NCBI GenBank assembly: GCA_022652545.1
Contig: JALCRM010000003.1
Coordinates: 142,885-206,884 of the forward strand
Length of the DNA stretch: 64,000 bases
Direction of reading: 5' to 3'
Origin: Lachnospiraceae bacterium
GTDB lineage: Bacteria > Bacillota > Clostridia > Lachnospirales > Lachnospiraceae
Shown: positions 33,804 to 41,727 of the stretch, piece after piece
Layout of the letters: each line of letters begins with the position of its first letter
How positions within the stretch are numbered: the first letter of the stretch is position 1
Translations under genes and position numbers: made by a program
Notes under the pieces: generated by a model
Told to the model about the DNA's origin: nothing
Databases searched by the model: none
The model's input: the letters and a program-made list of their open reading frames with translations, nothing else

Positions 33804-34722
33804 AGCCAACATTTCTCTTCTTGCCATAACTTTTTTTGCGGCCCTGCAGTATGTGTTCCTGCAGGCTGTGCCATCTGACGTGTCGAATTTTGCGTTTCTC
33901 TTCGTTACCAATCTGATCGGCTTCATCTTTTCCCTGTTTTTCTTTTTCGGAGAATTGTTTCGTATAGACAGGCAGCAGGTGTTTTTCAGCATCCTGCTGG
34001 CAGCCGAACTTTTCTGCTTCAACCTTCTGCTCCTCATGGGATCGAGGGAGATGGATGCGACTGCAGTGGCGGGGATCGCCGCCATCTATTTTATTTTTAT
34101 CCCGATCATACTGATCATCCGGCACAGGAAGGTCGGCAAAGACTGTGTACAGGGGACCGTCCTGGTCCTCCTGGGCGTGCTGATGACGCTGGAGTTCAAT
34201 ACCGGCAGCATCCTGAACGTACATGTCATCTATCTGATCCTGGCGGATATCTGCGTGGCAGCCTACCTCCTGACGGTCGAACGGTTCTGCCAGCGGTCCA
34301 ACCCGGCGATCCTGGCCATGGGGCAGATGCTGTTCGGCAGTATTTTTGCATTTGCCGCCTGGTGCGCGGAGTCCGCGCTGGGCGGGACCCGGATGTCCCT
34401 GCCCCTGCAGCCGGCTTTCTGGAGCAGCGTGTTTTTTATCAGCTTCTTCATCCGCGGACTCTATGGTGTGGTCCAGATCTATGCGCAGCGCTATGTGAGC
34501 GCACTGAATACCTCTCTGATCTTTTCGACGGAAGTCATAATAACGCTGTTCCTTTCTCCGCTCCTGGCACAGCAGCTGGGTGTGAAGGCAGAGCCGGTGA
34601 CCCTGCTGAAAGTATTCGGCTGTCTGCTGATCGCGGCAGGGGTGCTTACCGCCGACGGGCTGCCGAAGCGTCTCATGACTCTTTACTACGGAGGCAGTAA
34701 GTCCGGAAGGAAGAAAGTTTGA
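33790..34722 (+). CDS. DMT-superfamily (EamA) transporter
   Basis: A 310-residue membrane protein with about ten hydrophobic helices arranged as two five-helix EamA halves, as in drug/metabolite transporters. The substrate cannot be predicted. The ATG at 33790 has GAGGCGG 6 bases upstream and lies inside the end of the DUF2156 gene; a GTG at 33775 is possible. Its stop codon (34720-34722) immediately precedes leader element copy C of the next gene. Confidence 0.83.
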   Translation: MNRLEANISLLAITFFAALQYVFLQAVPSDVSNFAFLFVTNLIGFIFSLFFFFGELFRIDRQQVFFSILLAAELFCFNLLLLMGSREMDATAVAGIAAIYFIFIPIILIIRHRKVGKDCVQGTVLVLLGVLMTLEFNTGSILNVHVIYLILADICVAAYLLTVERFCQRSNPAILAMGQMLFGSIFAFAAWCAESALGGTRMSLPLQPAFWSSVFFISFFIRGLYGVVQIYAQRYVSALNTSLIFSTEVIITLFLSPLLAQQLGVKAEPVTLLKVFGCLLIAAGVLTADGLPKRLMTLYYGGSKSGRKKV

Positions 34723-34777
34723 AAGCACTGCCGATGTTCATTTCAGAGAACCTGACGGTTCTCCGTATGGAGGTAAA
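34716..34777 (+). repeat. RBS-hairpin leader element, copy C (short)
   Basis: The shared sequence TGCCGATGTTCATTTC (34729-34744, as in copy A) leads into GAGAACC/TGAC/GGTTCTC (34746-34763, 7-bp stem), the linker and SD GGAGG (34769-34773), 4 bases before the next ATG. The bulged GCAGC/GCTGC stem of copies A, B and D is missing. AGTTTGAA at 34717 also matches the sequence before copy B. The copy's peptide frame (MFISENLTVLRMEVK) ends in TGA, overlapping the ATG of the next gene as ATGA. Confidence 0.7.
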
Positions 34778-35683
34778 ATGAGCGGAAAAACAAAGCAAAA
34801 CGGGCCGGTAAAGTTTATCCTGCTGCCGGCCGTTCTGTATTTTCTGCTGGATACGCCGGCCCGCCTGAGCGGTTTCATGAATCTTCCGGGTTTTGCAGGC
34901 CCCAAAAATTTCCTGCCTGCGACACTCGGACTGCTTCTGGGTCCGTGGAGCGCCGCCGGCATGTGCCTGGGCGCCGCGGCGTCTTCGCTGCTGGCGGGGG
35001 ACAGTCTGAAGGATTATTCCGCGGAGGCGTTCGGGATCATTGTTATTTCCGTACTTTTCTGGATCCTCTGGTACGTCCGCGCTTCCCGCCCGTTCTGCCT
35101 GAAAAAAGGGAGAGATTACCTCCGCTTCACAGCGATCGCGGCCCTGCTTTCCGCAGTGAGCGGTTTTCCCGGTCAGCTGCTGCTCGGCGGCGTGACCTGG
35201 ATGGAGACGATGTTCAGTTACTTCTCCTTTACGCTCTTTGTGGGGGTGCCGGTGCTCATTCTCGTGACGTCGGTGTTTTGCCTGCATCCGGTCTGCCCTG
35301 CGGCGAAGGAGACAGAGCCGGACATTGAGGCTGTGATCGGGGCGGATGCCTCAAATCTGGAAGAGACCAACGAAAAGATCGGAGACTTTTACACTGCACA
35401 CAGGATGCCGTTCCGGCAGTCCTTTGCCACGCAGAACTGCCTGGAGGAATTTGTCGTCCGCATTCAGGGCGGGACGGGCGGTGCCCCTGTCACTGTCCGG
35501 ATGTATATCCGCGACAGCGTATCGCTGGAGATCGCCTATCTGGCCGACAGGTACAATCCCCTGCAGCGGCAGAACGGCGAGACCGAAGAAGACCTTCTCG
35601 GCCTGCTCCTGATCCGACAGCACGCGCTCCGCGCGTCCTACAGCCACAGCGGAAGAGAAAATCATTTATATATAGTGATCTGA
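34778..35683 (+). CDS. Membrane protein with degenerate RsbW-like ATPase domain
   Basis: A 301-residue protein. Residues about 10-175 form five or so membrane helices. The last 120 residues align by eye with the RsbW-like protein encoded at 37884: YNPLQ matches FDPLA, and LGLLLIRQHALRASYSHSGR matches LGIYMVRKSMSRVTYLREDG. The Asn-containing N-box and the glycine-rich G boxes are not preserved, so ATP binding or kinase activity is doubtful. It probably acts as a membrane-bound partner or decoy in the adjacent phosphatase/kinase/STAS cluster. No named family is recognised. GGAGG of element C precedes the ATG. Confidence 0.75.
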   Translation: MSGKTKQNGPVKFILLPAVLYFLLDTPARLSGFMNLPGFAGPKNFLPATLGLLLGPWSAAGMCLGAAASSLLAGDSLKDYSAEAFGIIVISVLFWILWYVRASRPFCLKKGRDYLRFTAIAALLSAVSGFPGQLLLGGVTWMETMFSYFSFTLFVGVPVLILVTSVFCLHPVCPAAKETEPDIEAVIGADASNLEETNEKIGDFYTAHRMPFRQSFATQNCLEEFVVRIQGGTGGAPVTVRMYIRDSVSLEIAYLADRYNPLQRQNGETEEDLLGLLLIRQHALRASYSHSGRENHLYIVI

Positions 35684-35696
35684 CCGGAGGGAAACA

Positions 35697-37832
35697 ATGC
35701 GTAAAGAAAAACAAAGAGTATCTATTCGACAGAAACTTCAGAATGTCATGCTTTCGCTGTTTGCCATTGCCCTGGTGATCAACGGGATCGTGGGTGTTGT
35801 GAGCCTCCAGCTGCAGCGGCAGCGGGTGCGTGCTTCCGACGATTTACTGGGGAACACGGCAGCGGAAGACAACGCCGTCGTGCTGCTCAGCCAGATGAAA
35901 CAGAGTCTGCAGGATATCGTCACCACGAAGGCAGAACTCGCAGACGCCAGACTGGGCAGGTACTCTTCCGAGGTGCAGGTGTTTTCGGAGTATCTCGGGT
36001 CGCTGTACAAAAACGCGGACACGACAGCCCGGATAGAGGTGCAGCCGCCGCAGAAGAAGAACGGCGGCGTGCTGATCATGCAGCGGGGGCTGGAGAACAA
36101 GTCCCTGAAGTATGCCGACGTCGCGGACGAGTGTTCCCTGCTGGCCAACGGACAGTACGTTTTCGATCCTGTCATACGGGAGACGGGCAACAACGTGGCC
36201 ACGATCTATCTGGCTACGGAGAGCGGTCTGATGCTGAGCTATGATGCTTCTTCCGATACCGCGTCAGACAATGACGGCGAGATCTATTACGAGTTCCGGG
36301 ATTCGGACTGGTACCAGTCGGCGAAGGAAGCCGGAAAGCCTGTTTTTACGGATACGTATACAGACAGTTTCGGAAGAGGGATGACCGTTACCTGCGCAGC
36401 GCCGTTTTATAAAGAGGACGGTTCCTTCGCCGGCGTGGTCGCGATGGATATTCTGCTTTCCGACCTGAACAGCAGTATCATCAACATCAATCTCGGCACC
36501 GGCACCTATGCGGTCCTGATCAACAGGAACGGCGAGATCATCGCTTCCCCGAACATGTCGTCCGACGATGAGACGCTGCAGAACATACACAGTGAGGACT
36601 CGCCCATGTACAAGGTGGCTGATCAGGTCATGAGCGGAGAGACCGGCTTCCTGCAGGCCAGCGACGACGTCTATTATGCGTATACGCCGATCACTGCCGC
36701 AGACTGGACGTTTGTGATCCACATTCCGTCCACCAAGATCACTTCTTCTTCGGACCAGGTAAAAAAGTCTATTTCCGAGAATACGGCAAATGTGGAGAAC
36801 CAGCTGGACCAGCAGATCAGGGCGACGATCACGATCTACATGATCTTCTTCTTCTCGGTCATGCTGGGAGTCGTACTTCTGCTGCGCAGGTTCGCTCGCA
36901 GTCTGACGAAGCCCATTATCGGGCTCACGAAGGACGTGAAGGTGATCAGCGACGGCGACCTGGACCACAGGGCGGCTGTCAGCGGAAACGATGAGGTGGG
37001 AGATCTTGCGAATGCATTCAACACAATGACCTCCAGCATCAAGAAATACATAAGCGACCTGACCGCGGTCACGGCGGAAAAGGAAAGGATCGGAGCGGAG
37101 CTGAGCGTGGCCACGAAGATCCAGGAGGATATGCTTCCCCGTATCTTCCCGCCGTATCCGGACCGGCCGGAATTTGACCTGTACGCAACGATGCAGCCGG
37201 CCAAGGAAGTGGGCGGGGACCTGTACGATTTCTTTATGCCGGACGCAGACCACCTGGCCATCGTCATCGGCGACGTTTCGGGAAAGGGCGTTCCTGCCGC
37301 CCTGTTCATGGTCATTTCCAAGACCCTGATCAAGAACTATGCGATGATGGGACTGCCTGTGGACGAAGTGCTTACGAGAACGAACAACGACCTCTGCGAA
37401 GGCAATGATGCCGGACTGTTCACAACGGCCTGGATCGGGATCTATGAGATCAGCACCGGCAGGCTGACCTTCGCGGATGCCGGACATGAGACGGCGATGA
37501 AGCTGAAGCCGGACGGAAAGGTGGAACTTCTTAAGCCTGTGAAAAAGAAGATGGTCCTGGCGGCCATGGAGAATATCCGCTATATCGTCAACGAGGCGGA
37601 ACTCGACGTAGGCGACATGCTTTATATTTACACCGACGGCGTCACGGAAGCTACCAGCGCACAGAATGAACTGTACGGCATGGACCGCCTGGAGTCTGTC
37701 GTGAGCATGCACCGCGGTCCCGATACGCACGCGCTCCTGAGGGAAGTGCGCACGGATGTGGATAAGTTTGTGGGAAGTGCCCCGCAATTCGACGATATCA
37801 CCATGCTGGCCCTTTATATCAACAGCCGCTGA
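35697..37832 (+). CDS. Cache-HAMP-PP2C serine phosphatase (RsbU/SpoIIE family)
   Basis: A 711-residue transmembrane sensor phosphatase. A membrane segment at about 16-38, a periplasmic-type Cache domain (to about 370, with DTYTDSFGRGMTVTCAAPFY), a second membrane segment (about 375-395), a HAMP domain and a PP2C/SpoIIE domain starting near residue 470 are visible. The phosphatase has GGDLYDFF, GDVSGKGVPAALFM and DGVTEA, which carry the metal-binding acidic residues. It probably dephosphorylates the STAS protein encoded at 39037 in response to an external ligand. It is followed by the RsbW-like kinase gene. Confidence 0.93.
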   Translation: MRKEKQRVSIRQKLQNVMLSLFAIALVINGIVGVVSLQLQRQRVRASDDLLGNTAAEDNAVVLLSQMKQSLQDIVTTKAELADARLGRYSSEVQVFSEYLGSLYKNADTTARIEVQPPQKKNGGVLIMQRGLENKSLKYADVADECSLLANGQYVFDPVIRETGNNVATIYLATESGLMLSYDASSDTASDNDGEIYYEFRDSDWYQSAKEAGKPVFTDTYTDSFGRGMTVTCAAPFYKEDGSFAGVVAMDILLSDLNSSIININLGTGTYAVLINRNGEIIASPNMSSDDETLQNIHSEDSPMYKVADQVMSGETGFLQASDDVYYAYTPITAADWTFVIHIPSTKITSSSDQVKKSISENTANVENQLDQQIRATITIYMIFFFSVMLGVVLLLRRFARSLTKPIIGLTKDVKVISDGDLDHRAAVSGNDEVGDLANAFNTMTSSIKKYISDLTAVTAEKERIGAELSVATKIQEDMLPRIFPPYPDRPEFDLYATMQPAKEVGGDLYDFFMPDADHLAIVIGDVSGKGVPAALFMVISKTLIKNYAMMGLPVDEVLTRTNNDLCEGNDAGLFTTAWIGIYEISTGRLTFADAGHETAMKLKPDGKVELLKPVKKKMVLAAMENIRYIVNEAELDVGDMLYIYTDGVTEATSAQNELYGMDRLESVVSMHRGPDTHALLREVRTDVDKFVGSAPQFDDITMLALYINSR

Positions 37833-37883
37833 ACGGAAAAAATCCGGACAGCCGTGCCGCGTCCGCAAACGGCAGGAGGTATT

Positions 37884-38276
37884 ATGAAAGAACTGAAAAC
37901 AGAGCCGAAAATAGAAAACATGGAAGCGGTCTCGGACTTCGTGGAAAGCAGCCTGCAGGAGGATAACTGCCCGGTCAGGGCAGTTATGAAATTTCTGGTG
38001 GCACTCGATGAAATGCTCAACAATGTCGTGAGCTATTCCCACGCCCATGAAGTCGACATTCTGGTCGGCAGGGACGGAAAGAGATATTACGTGAGACTGG
38101 AGGATGACGGAAGCCCCTTTGATCCGCTTGCGCAGCCGGAACCGGACATATCGCTGGCAGCCGAGGACAGAGGCGTCGGCGGCCTCGGTATCTATATGGT
38201 GAGGAAGAGCATGAGCAGGGTCACGTACCTCAGGGAAGACGGAAAAAACAAGTTATGCATGGAACTGGACACCTGA
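37884..38276 (+). CDS. RsbW-like anti-sigma/serine kinase (HATPase_c_2)
   Basis: A 130-residue GHKL-type protein with the N-box ALDEMLNNVVSYS, G1 box LEDDGSPFDPL and G2 box GVGGLGIYMVRK, so the ATP site looks intact. RsbW and SpoIIAB relatives phosphorylate a STAS anti-anti-sigma factor and hold a sigma factor when the STAS partner is phosphorylated. GGAGGT precedes the ATG. No sigma factor gene lies within reach, so the target may be elsewhere or not a sigma factor. Confidence 0.9.
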   Translation: MKELKTEPKIENMEAVSDFVESSLQEDNCPVRAVMKFLVALDEMLNNVVSYSHAHEVDILVGRDGKRYYVRLEDDGSPFDPLAQPEPDISLAAEDRGVGGLGIYMVRKSMSRVTYLREDGKNKLCMELDT

Positions 38277-38285
38277 CAGTAAATT

Positions 38286-38315
38286 TTGCATGAACGGGAG
38301 AAAATCATGTATAAT
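38286..38315 (+). promoter_or_regulatory. Promoter inside the partner-switching cluster
   Basis: TTGCAT (38286-38291), an 18-base spacer and a perfect TATAAT (38310-38315) with an upstream TG. It can drive the next two genes separately from the phosphatase and kinase. Confidence 0.8.
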
Positions 38316-38359
38316 AGGGAAGACCTCTTGCGGAGGAGCATTGTTGAGGAGGAACAGAC

Positions 38360-38950
38360 GTGAGGACAGACATTTGTGTTTTGAACAACGGCAGGGCAGA
38401 GACTTATGAAAAAGCACTGTCCATCATCGATGATATGGCCGCACACAATGGACTTGCGCATCGTGAGGCGCTGCTTCTGAGACTGATCGCAGAAGAGACG
38501 CTCGGGCTCCAGAAGAATATCCTGGGCTGCAATGAGGGCGAGTTTTACGCGGAGAATGACGGCATGCAGTACGCCGTGCACCTGCGTGCGGATATGAAGA
38601 TCAACGAGGTGGAACGGGAAGAGTTCATGAACGCCGCGACTGACAGAAAAAACAGCGCATATCAGGGATTCAAGGGAAAACTCAGAATGATCGCTGACGC
38701 CATGTCCAATGACGAACTGAACGACTACGCCTATGCGGGCATCGATGCCGGGATCGCTTCGAGCGGCGAGTTCTGGATGCCGACTACGGTCAGCAGTGCA
38801 TGGTCTTATACGAAGTACAGGAACGGGCTGGACAAGCAATCGTCGGAATGGGACGAACTGGAAGAGTCCATCCTTGCCAAGGTGGCGGACGAGATCGTCG
38901 TGGCTGTCAGGAACAGGATGGCGGAGATCGTCGTCGTCAAGAAATTCTGA
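38360..38950 (+). CDS. Unknown protein with N-box-like motif
   Basis: A 196-residue soluble protein that I cannot assign to a named family. LLLRLIAEETLGLQKNIL resembles the N-box helix of GHKL ATPases, and GEFYAENDGMQYAVHLRAD resembles the following strand. No G1 or G2 glycine boxes follow. The C-terminal half (KLRMIADAMSNDE through a final IVVVKKF) is unlike RsbW. It may be a decayed or regulatory relative. GTG 38360 is well supported by AGGAGG 6 bases upstream. It has its own promoter and precedes the STAS gene. Confidence 0.7.
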   Translation: MRTDICVLNNGRAETYEKALSIIDDMAAHNGLAHREALLLRLIAEETLGLQKNILGCNEGEFYAENDGMQYAVHLRADMKINEVEREEFMNAATDRKNSAYQGFKGKLRMIADAMSNDELNDYAYAGIDAGIASSGEFWMPTTVSSAWSYTKYRNGLDKQSSEWDELEESILAKVADEIVVAVRNRMAEIVVVKKF

Positions 38951-39036
38951 AGAAGTTTTCAAACGGGTACCATGGCTGCCCGGAGACGGGACGGCATTTT
39001 ACAGATAATCTGCGGAATATTACGGAGGAAATGAAG

Positions 39037-39333
39037 ATGACCATTCAGGATGACAGGAACGGAAGCAGTCTCACAGTCAAAGTGGGAGGCAGGCTCGATA
39101 CGACAACGGCACCGGAGCTGGATACGCATCTGGCTTCGGCTCTGGACGGTGTCAAGGATCTGGTATTCGATTTTTCGGATCTGGAATATATTTCCAGTGC
39201 AGGCCTGCGCGTGCTTCTTGCCACGGTCAAGAGAATGAACAAGCAGGGCACCATGGTCGTGAAGAACGCAAATGAGATCGTGAAGGAAGTTTTCGATGTC
39301 ACGGGCTTCATGGATATTCTTAACGTGCAGTGA
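39037..39333 (+). CDS. STAS-domain anti-anti-sigma factor
   Basis: A 98-residue STAS protein of the SpoIIAA/RsbV type. The phosphorylatable serine lies in YISSAGLRVLL, preceded by DLVFDFSDLE; the N-terminal strand is GSSLTVKVGGRLDTTTAPELD. It should be phosphorylated by the RsbW-like kinase (37884) and dephosphorylated by the PP2C phosphatase (35697). ATG 39037 sits 8 bases after GGAGG; ATG 39031 is too close to it. The next gene, an HPr-like protein, has its own promoter. Confidence 0.92.
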   Translation: MTIQDDRNGSSLTVKVGGRLDTTTAPELDTHLASALDGVKDLVFDFSDLEYISSAGLRVLLATVKRMNKQGTMVVKNANEIVKEVFDVTGFMDILNVQ

Positions 39334-39346
39334 CGCCGGCAGGTGG

Positions 39347-39374
39347 TTGAATCCGCTTTGCTTTATGCTATAAT
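39347..39374 (+). promoter_or_regulatory. Promoter of the HPr-like gene
   Basis: TTGAAT (39347-39352), a 16-base spacer and a perfect TATAAT (39369-39374) preceded by TG. Confidence 0.75.
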
Positions 39375-39450
39375 GATTACATTTCTTATGCTCCGCGGCA
39401 GAGAAGGCAGTGCAGCCTTCGCGGCGCGGATGCGGAAACCGGGGACAGCG

Positions 39451-39714
39451 ATGGTCAGTCAGAAGGTCACGATCAAGAATCCCACGGGCCTGCACCTGGG
39501 GCCTGCAGGTGTCCTATGTAAGGACGCGATGCTATTCAAGTCTCAGATCACTTTCCAGTTCAAAGAGACTACGGCGAATGCAAAGAGCGTGCTGAGTGTA
39601 CTCGGTGCCTGCGTAAAATCCGGCGATGAGATCGAACTGATCTGCAATGGGGAAGACGAAAAGGAAGCTCTGGATTATCTTGTGGGTGCGATCAACAGCG
39701 GCCTGGGAGAATAG
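39451..39714 (+). CDS. HPr-like phosphocarrier with altered active-site loop
   Basis: An 87-residue HPr-fold protein. In the PTS, HPr carries phosphate from Enzyme I to Enzyme II on His15, and in Firmicutes HPr kinase modifies Ser46. Here the loop reads NPTGLHLGPAGV. His15 is present, but Arg17 of the usual HARPA/HLRPA loop is Gly. The Ser46 region (ANAKSVLSVL) is intact. ATG 39451 follows GGGGA; upstream starts in the same frame overlap the promoter. It may be a poor PTS carrier with a regulatory role, or a variant that still works. No ptsI is adjacent. Confidence 0.87.
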   Translation: MVSQKVTIKNPTGLHLGPAGVLCKDAMLFKSQITFQFKETTANAKSVLSVLGACVKSGDEIELICNGEDEKEALDYLVGAINSGLGE

Positions 39715-39740
39715 ATCACAATTCGGTGCAGCATGAATGG

Positions 39741-39777
39741 AAAGCCGGTCTGAGACAGAACTCGGACCGGCTTTTTT
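39741..39777 (+). terminator. Terminator after the HPr-like gene
   Basis: AAAGCCGGTCTGAG pairs with CTCGGACCGGCTTT (14 bp, one G-U) around ACAGAA and runs into a T tract. Confidence 0.92.
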
Positions 39778-39800
39778 GACTGTTTTCAGGACACGGCAGC

Positions 39801-39819
39801 GGTGCCGGCAGGCGGCACC
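39801..39819 (+). promoter_or_regulatory. Hairpin in the leuA leader
   Basis: GGTGCCG/GCAGG/CGGCACC, a 7-bp stem about 25 bases before the leuA start. No leader peptide rich in Leu and no T-box consensus is visible. The role is unknown. Confidence 0.35.
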
Positions 39820-39844
39820 GGCCGCAAAGATCACGGAGGTGTAT

Positions 39845-41542
39845 ATGTTAAAATATTCCCGCTATCAGAAGAATCCCGTCGTCGATTTCCCGGAGCGTAC
39901 ATGGCCGAACAGGGAGATCACCAAAGCGCCGCAGTGGTGCAGCGTGGATCTGCGCGACGGCAACCAGGCGCTGGTGGATCCAATGGTCGTGGACGAGAAG
40001 ATCGAACTGTTCGACGAACTTGTCAAAATAGGTTTCAAAGATATCGAGATCGGCTTCCCGGCTGCCAGCCAGATCGAGTACGATTTTCTCCGCCGCCTCA
40101 TCGATGAGCACCGTATCCCGGACGACGTCCGGATCCAGGTGCTGGCACAGTGCCGCAAAGAGCAGATCGACAAGACCTTTGAGGCCATACGCGGCTGCCG
40201 CAATGTGATCTTCCACATCTACAATTCCACCTCGACGCTGCAGAGGGACGTCGTCTTCAAAATGGGCCGGGAGGAGATCATCAGTATCGCGGTGCAGGGC
40301 ACGAAATGGGTAAAGGAAGGCGCCGCGGGCTTCGACGGCGATCTGACGCTGGAGTACTCGCCGGAATCCTTTACCGGCACAGAGCTGGATTTCGCTCTGG
40401 AGATCTGTACGGCTGTACAGAAGACCTGGGGCCCGACAAAGGAACATCCGATGATCATCAATCTGCCTTCTACCGTGGAGATGACGACGCCCAACGTTTT
40501 TGCGGACCGCATCGAATGGATGGGCAGTCACTTTGAGGACCGCGATACGATCGTGCTTTCCGTGCATCCGCACAACGACCGCGGCACCGGCGTGGCTTCC
40601 ACGGAACTGGCCCTGCTTGCAGGCGCGGAGCGCGTGGAAGGTACGCTCTTCGGCAACGGGGAGCGCACGGGCAACGTCGATGTGCTGACAGTGGCTTACA
40701 ACATGTTTTCACAGGGCGTGGATCCGCGGCTTGCGATCGGGGATATCAACGAGATCACGGAAGTCTACGAGCGCTGCACCAAGATGCCCGTCGATGCACG
40801 CCATCCGTACGCGGGCAAACTTGTTTTCACGGCATTCTCCGGTTCTCATCAGGATGCGATCAACAAGGGCGTGGCGGCCATGAAAGCCAGACAAAGCCAG
40901 ACATGGCAGGTGCCCTATCTGCCGATCGACCCGGCCGACATCGGGCGGCAGTACGAACCGATCGTGCGGATCAACTCGCAGTCCGGCAGGGGCGGCGTGG
41001 CCTTCGTCATGGATACCTATTTCGGCTTCAAGCTGCCGAAGGGCATGCAGAGGGAATTTGCGGATGTGGTCCAGTCCATATCCGAAAAGCAGGGCGAGGT
41101 GTCGCCGGAAGAGATCATGCAGGCTTTCCGCAGCGAGTATCTGGACCGGAAGGAACCTCTGCATTTCGCGAAGCTCCAGGTGTCCGACCTTTCCAACGAG
41201 AGCGACAGCGAATTCGATACGGGCATCGAACTGGCGTATACGGAACACGGGGAACCGAAGAGCCTCAGCGCTGTCGGCAACGGCCCGCTGGACGCCCTCA
41301 AGCGCGGCGTAAGGGAAGCGCGCGGCATGGACTACAGGATCCTGGATTACGAGGAACATGCCCTGACCGCGGGCTCTGATTCGCAGGCGGCGGCATATAT
41401 TCATCTGCTGGACACCGAGTCGGGGAAGGTGACCTGGGGCGTGGGCGTGAGCTCCAATATCACGCGGGCTTCCGTGCGCGCCTTCTTCTCGGCGATGAAC
41501 CGTCTGGGCGTGGGGGAAGCAGTGGACAGGGAGACCTTCTGA
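39845..41542 (+). CDS. leuA: 2-isopropylmalate synthase (LeuA2 type)
   Basis: Condenses acetyl-CoA with 2-oxoisovalerate, the first committed step to leucine. The 565-residue protein has the pyruvate-carboxyltransferase-like barrel with catalytic SVDLRDGNQALV (residues about 33-44), metal motif HPHNDRGTG and GNGERTGNVD. A C-terminal LeuA dimer (allosteric) domain follows from about residue 440. The length and N-terminus (YPNRTW-like PERTWPNREITKAP) are of the longer LeuA2 family. ATG 39845 follows CACGGAGG. It stands alone without other leu genes. Confidence 0.94.
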   Translation: MLKYSRYQKNPVVDFPERTWPNREITKAPQWCSVDLRDGNQALVDPMVVDEKIELFDELVKIGFKDIEIGFPAASQIEYDFLRRLIDEHRIPDDVRIQVLAQCRKEQIDKTFEAIRGCRNVIFHIYNSTSTLQRDVVFKMGREEIISIAVQGTKWVKEGAAGFDGDLTLEYSPESFTGTELDFALEICTAVQKTWGPTKEHPMIINLPSTVEMTTPNVFADRIEWMGSHFEDRDTIVLSVHPHNDRGTGVASTELALLAGAERVEGTLFGNGERTGNVDVLTVAYNMFSQGVDPRLAIGDINEITEVYERCTKMPVDARHPYAGKLVFTAFSGSHQDAINKGVAAMKARQSQTWQVPYLPIDPADIGRQYEPIVRINSQSGRGGVAFVMDTYFGFKLPKGMQREFADVVQSISEKQGEVSPEEIMQAFRSEYLDRKEPLHFAKLQVSDLSNESDSEFDTGIELAYTEHGEPKSLSAVGNGPLDALKRGVREARGMDYRILDYEEHALTAGSDSQAAAYIHLLDTESGKVTWGVGVSSNITRASVRAFFSAMNRLGVGEAVDRETF

Positions 41543-41595
41543 ACCGGCCTCTGCGGAACAGGCAGGGCGGGAAGGTTGTCACTCAGTGAATACGG

Positions 41596-41633
41596 GCGCT
41601 GCTTCGATTGACAATCGAACGCAGCGCTTTTAA
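41596..41633 (+). terminator. Terminator after leuA
   Basis: GCGCTGC-TTCGATT, loop GAC, then AATCGAA-C-GCAGCGC. This gives 14 bp with a single bulged C, followed by TTTTAAAATT. Confidence 0.85.
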
Positions 41634-41727
41634 AATTAGCAGTAAAATGCGGCGCACCGGGGACCGGGAACGGCCGGCTGCGAAAATATGCCGCACGGAG
41701 CGGCCTTCCGGCTGCGGAAAGAGTACG

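Noticed and set aside
39779-39844. T-box or leucine attenuator before leuA
   Set aside because: No T-box sequence, no Leu-rich leader peptide and too little room; only a simple hairpin is present.
41634-41727. T-box before proS
   Set aside because: No T-box consensus or specifier-loop arrangement could be found in the short leader.
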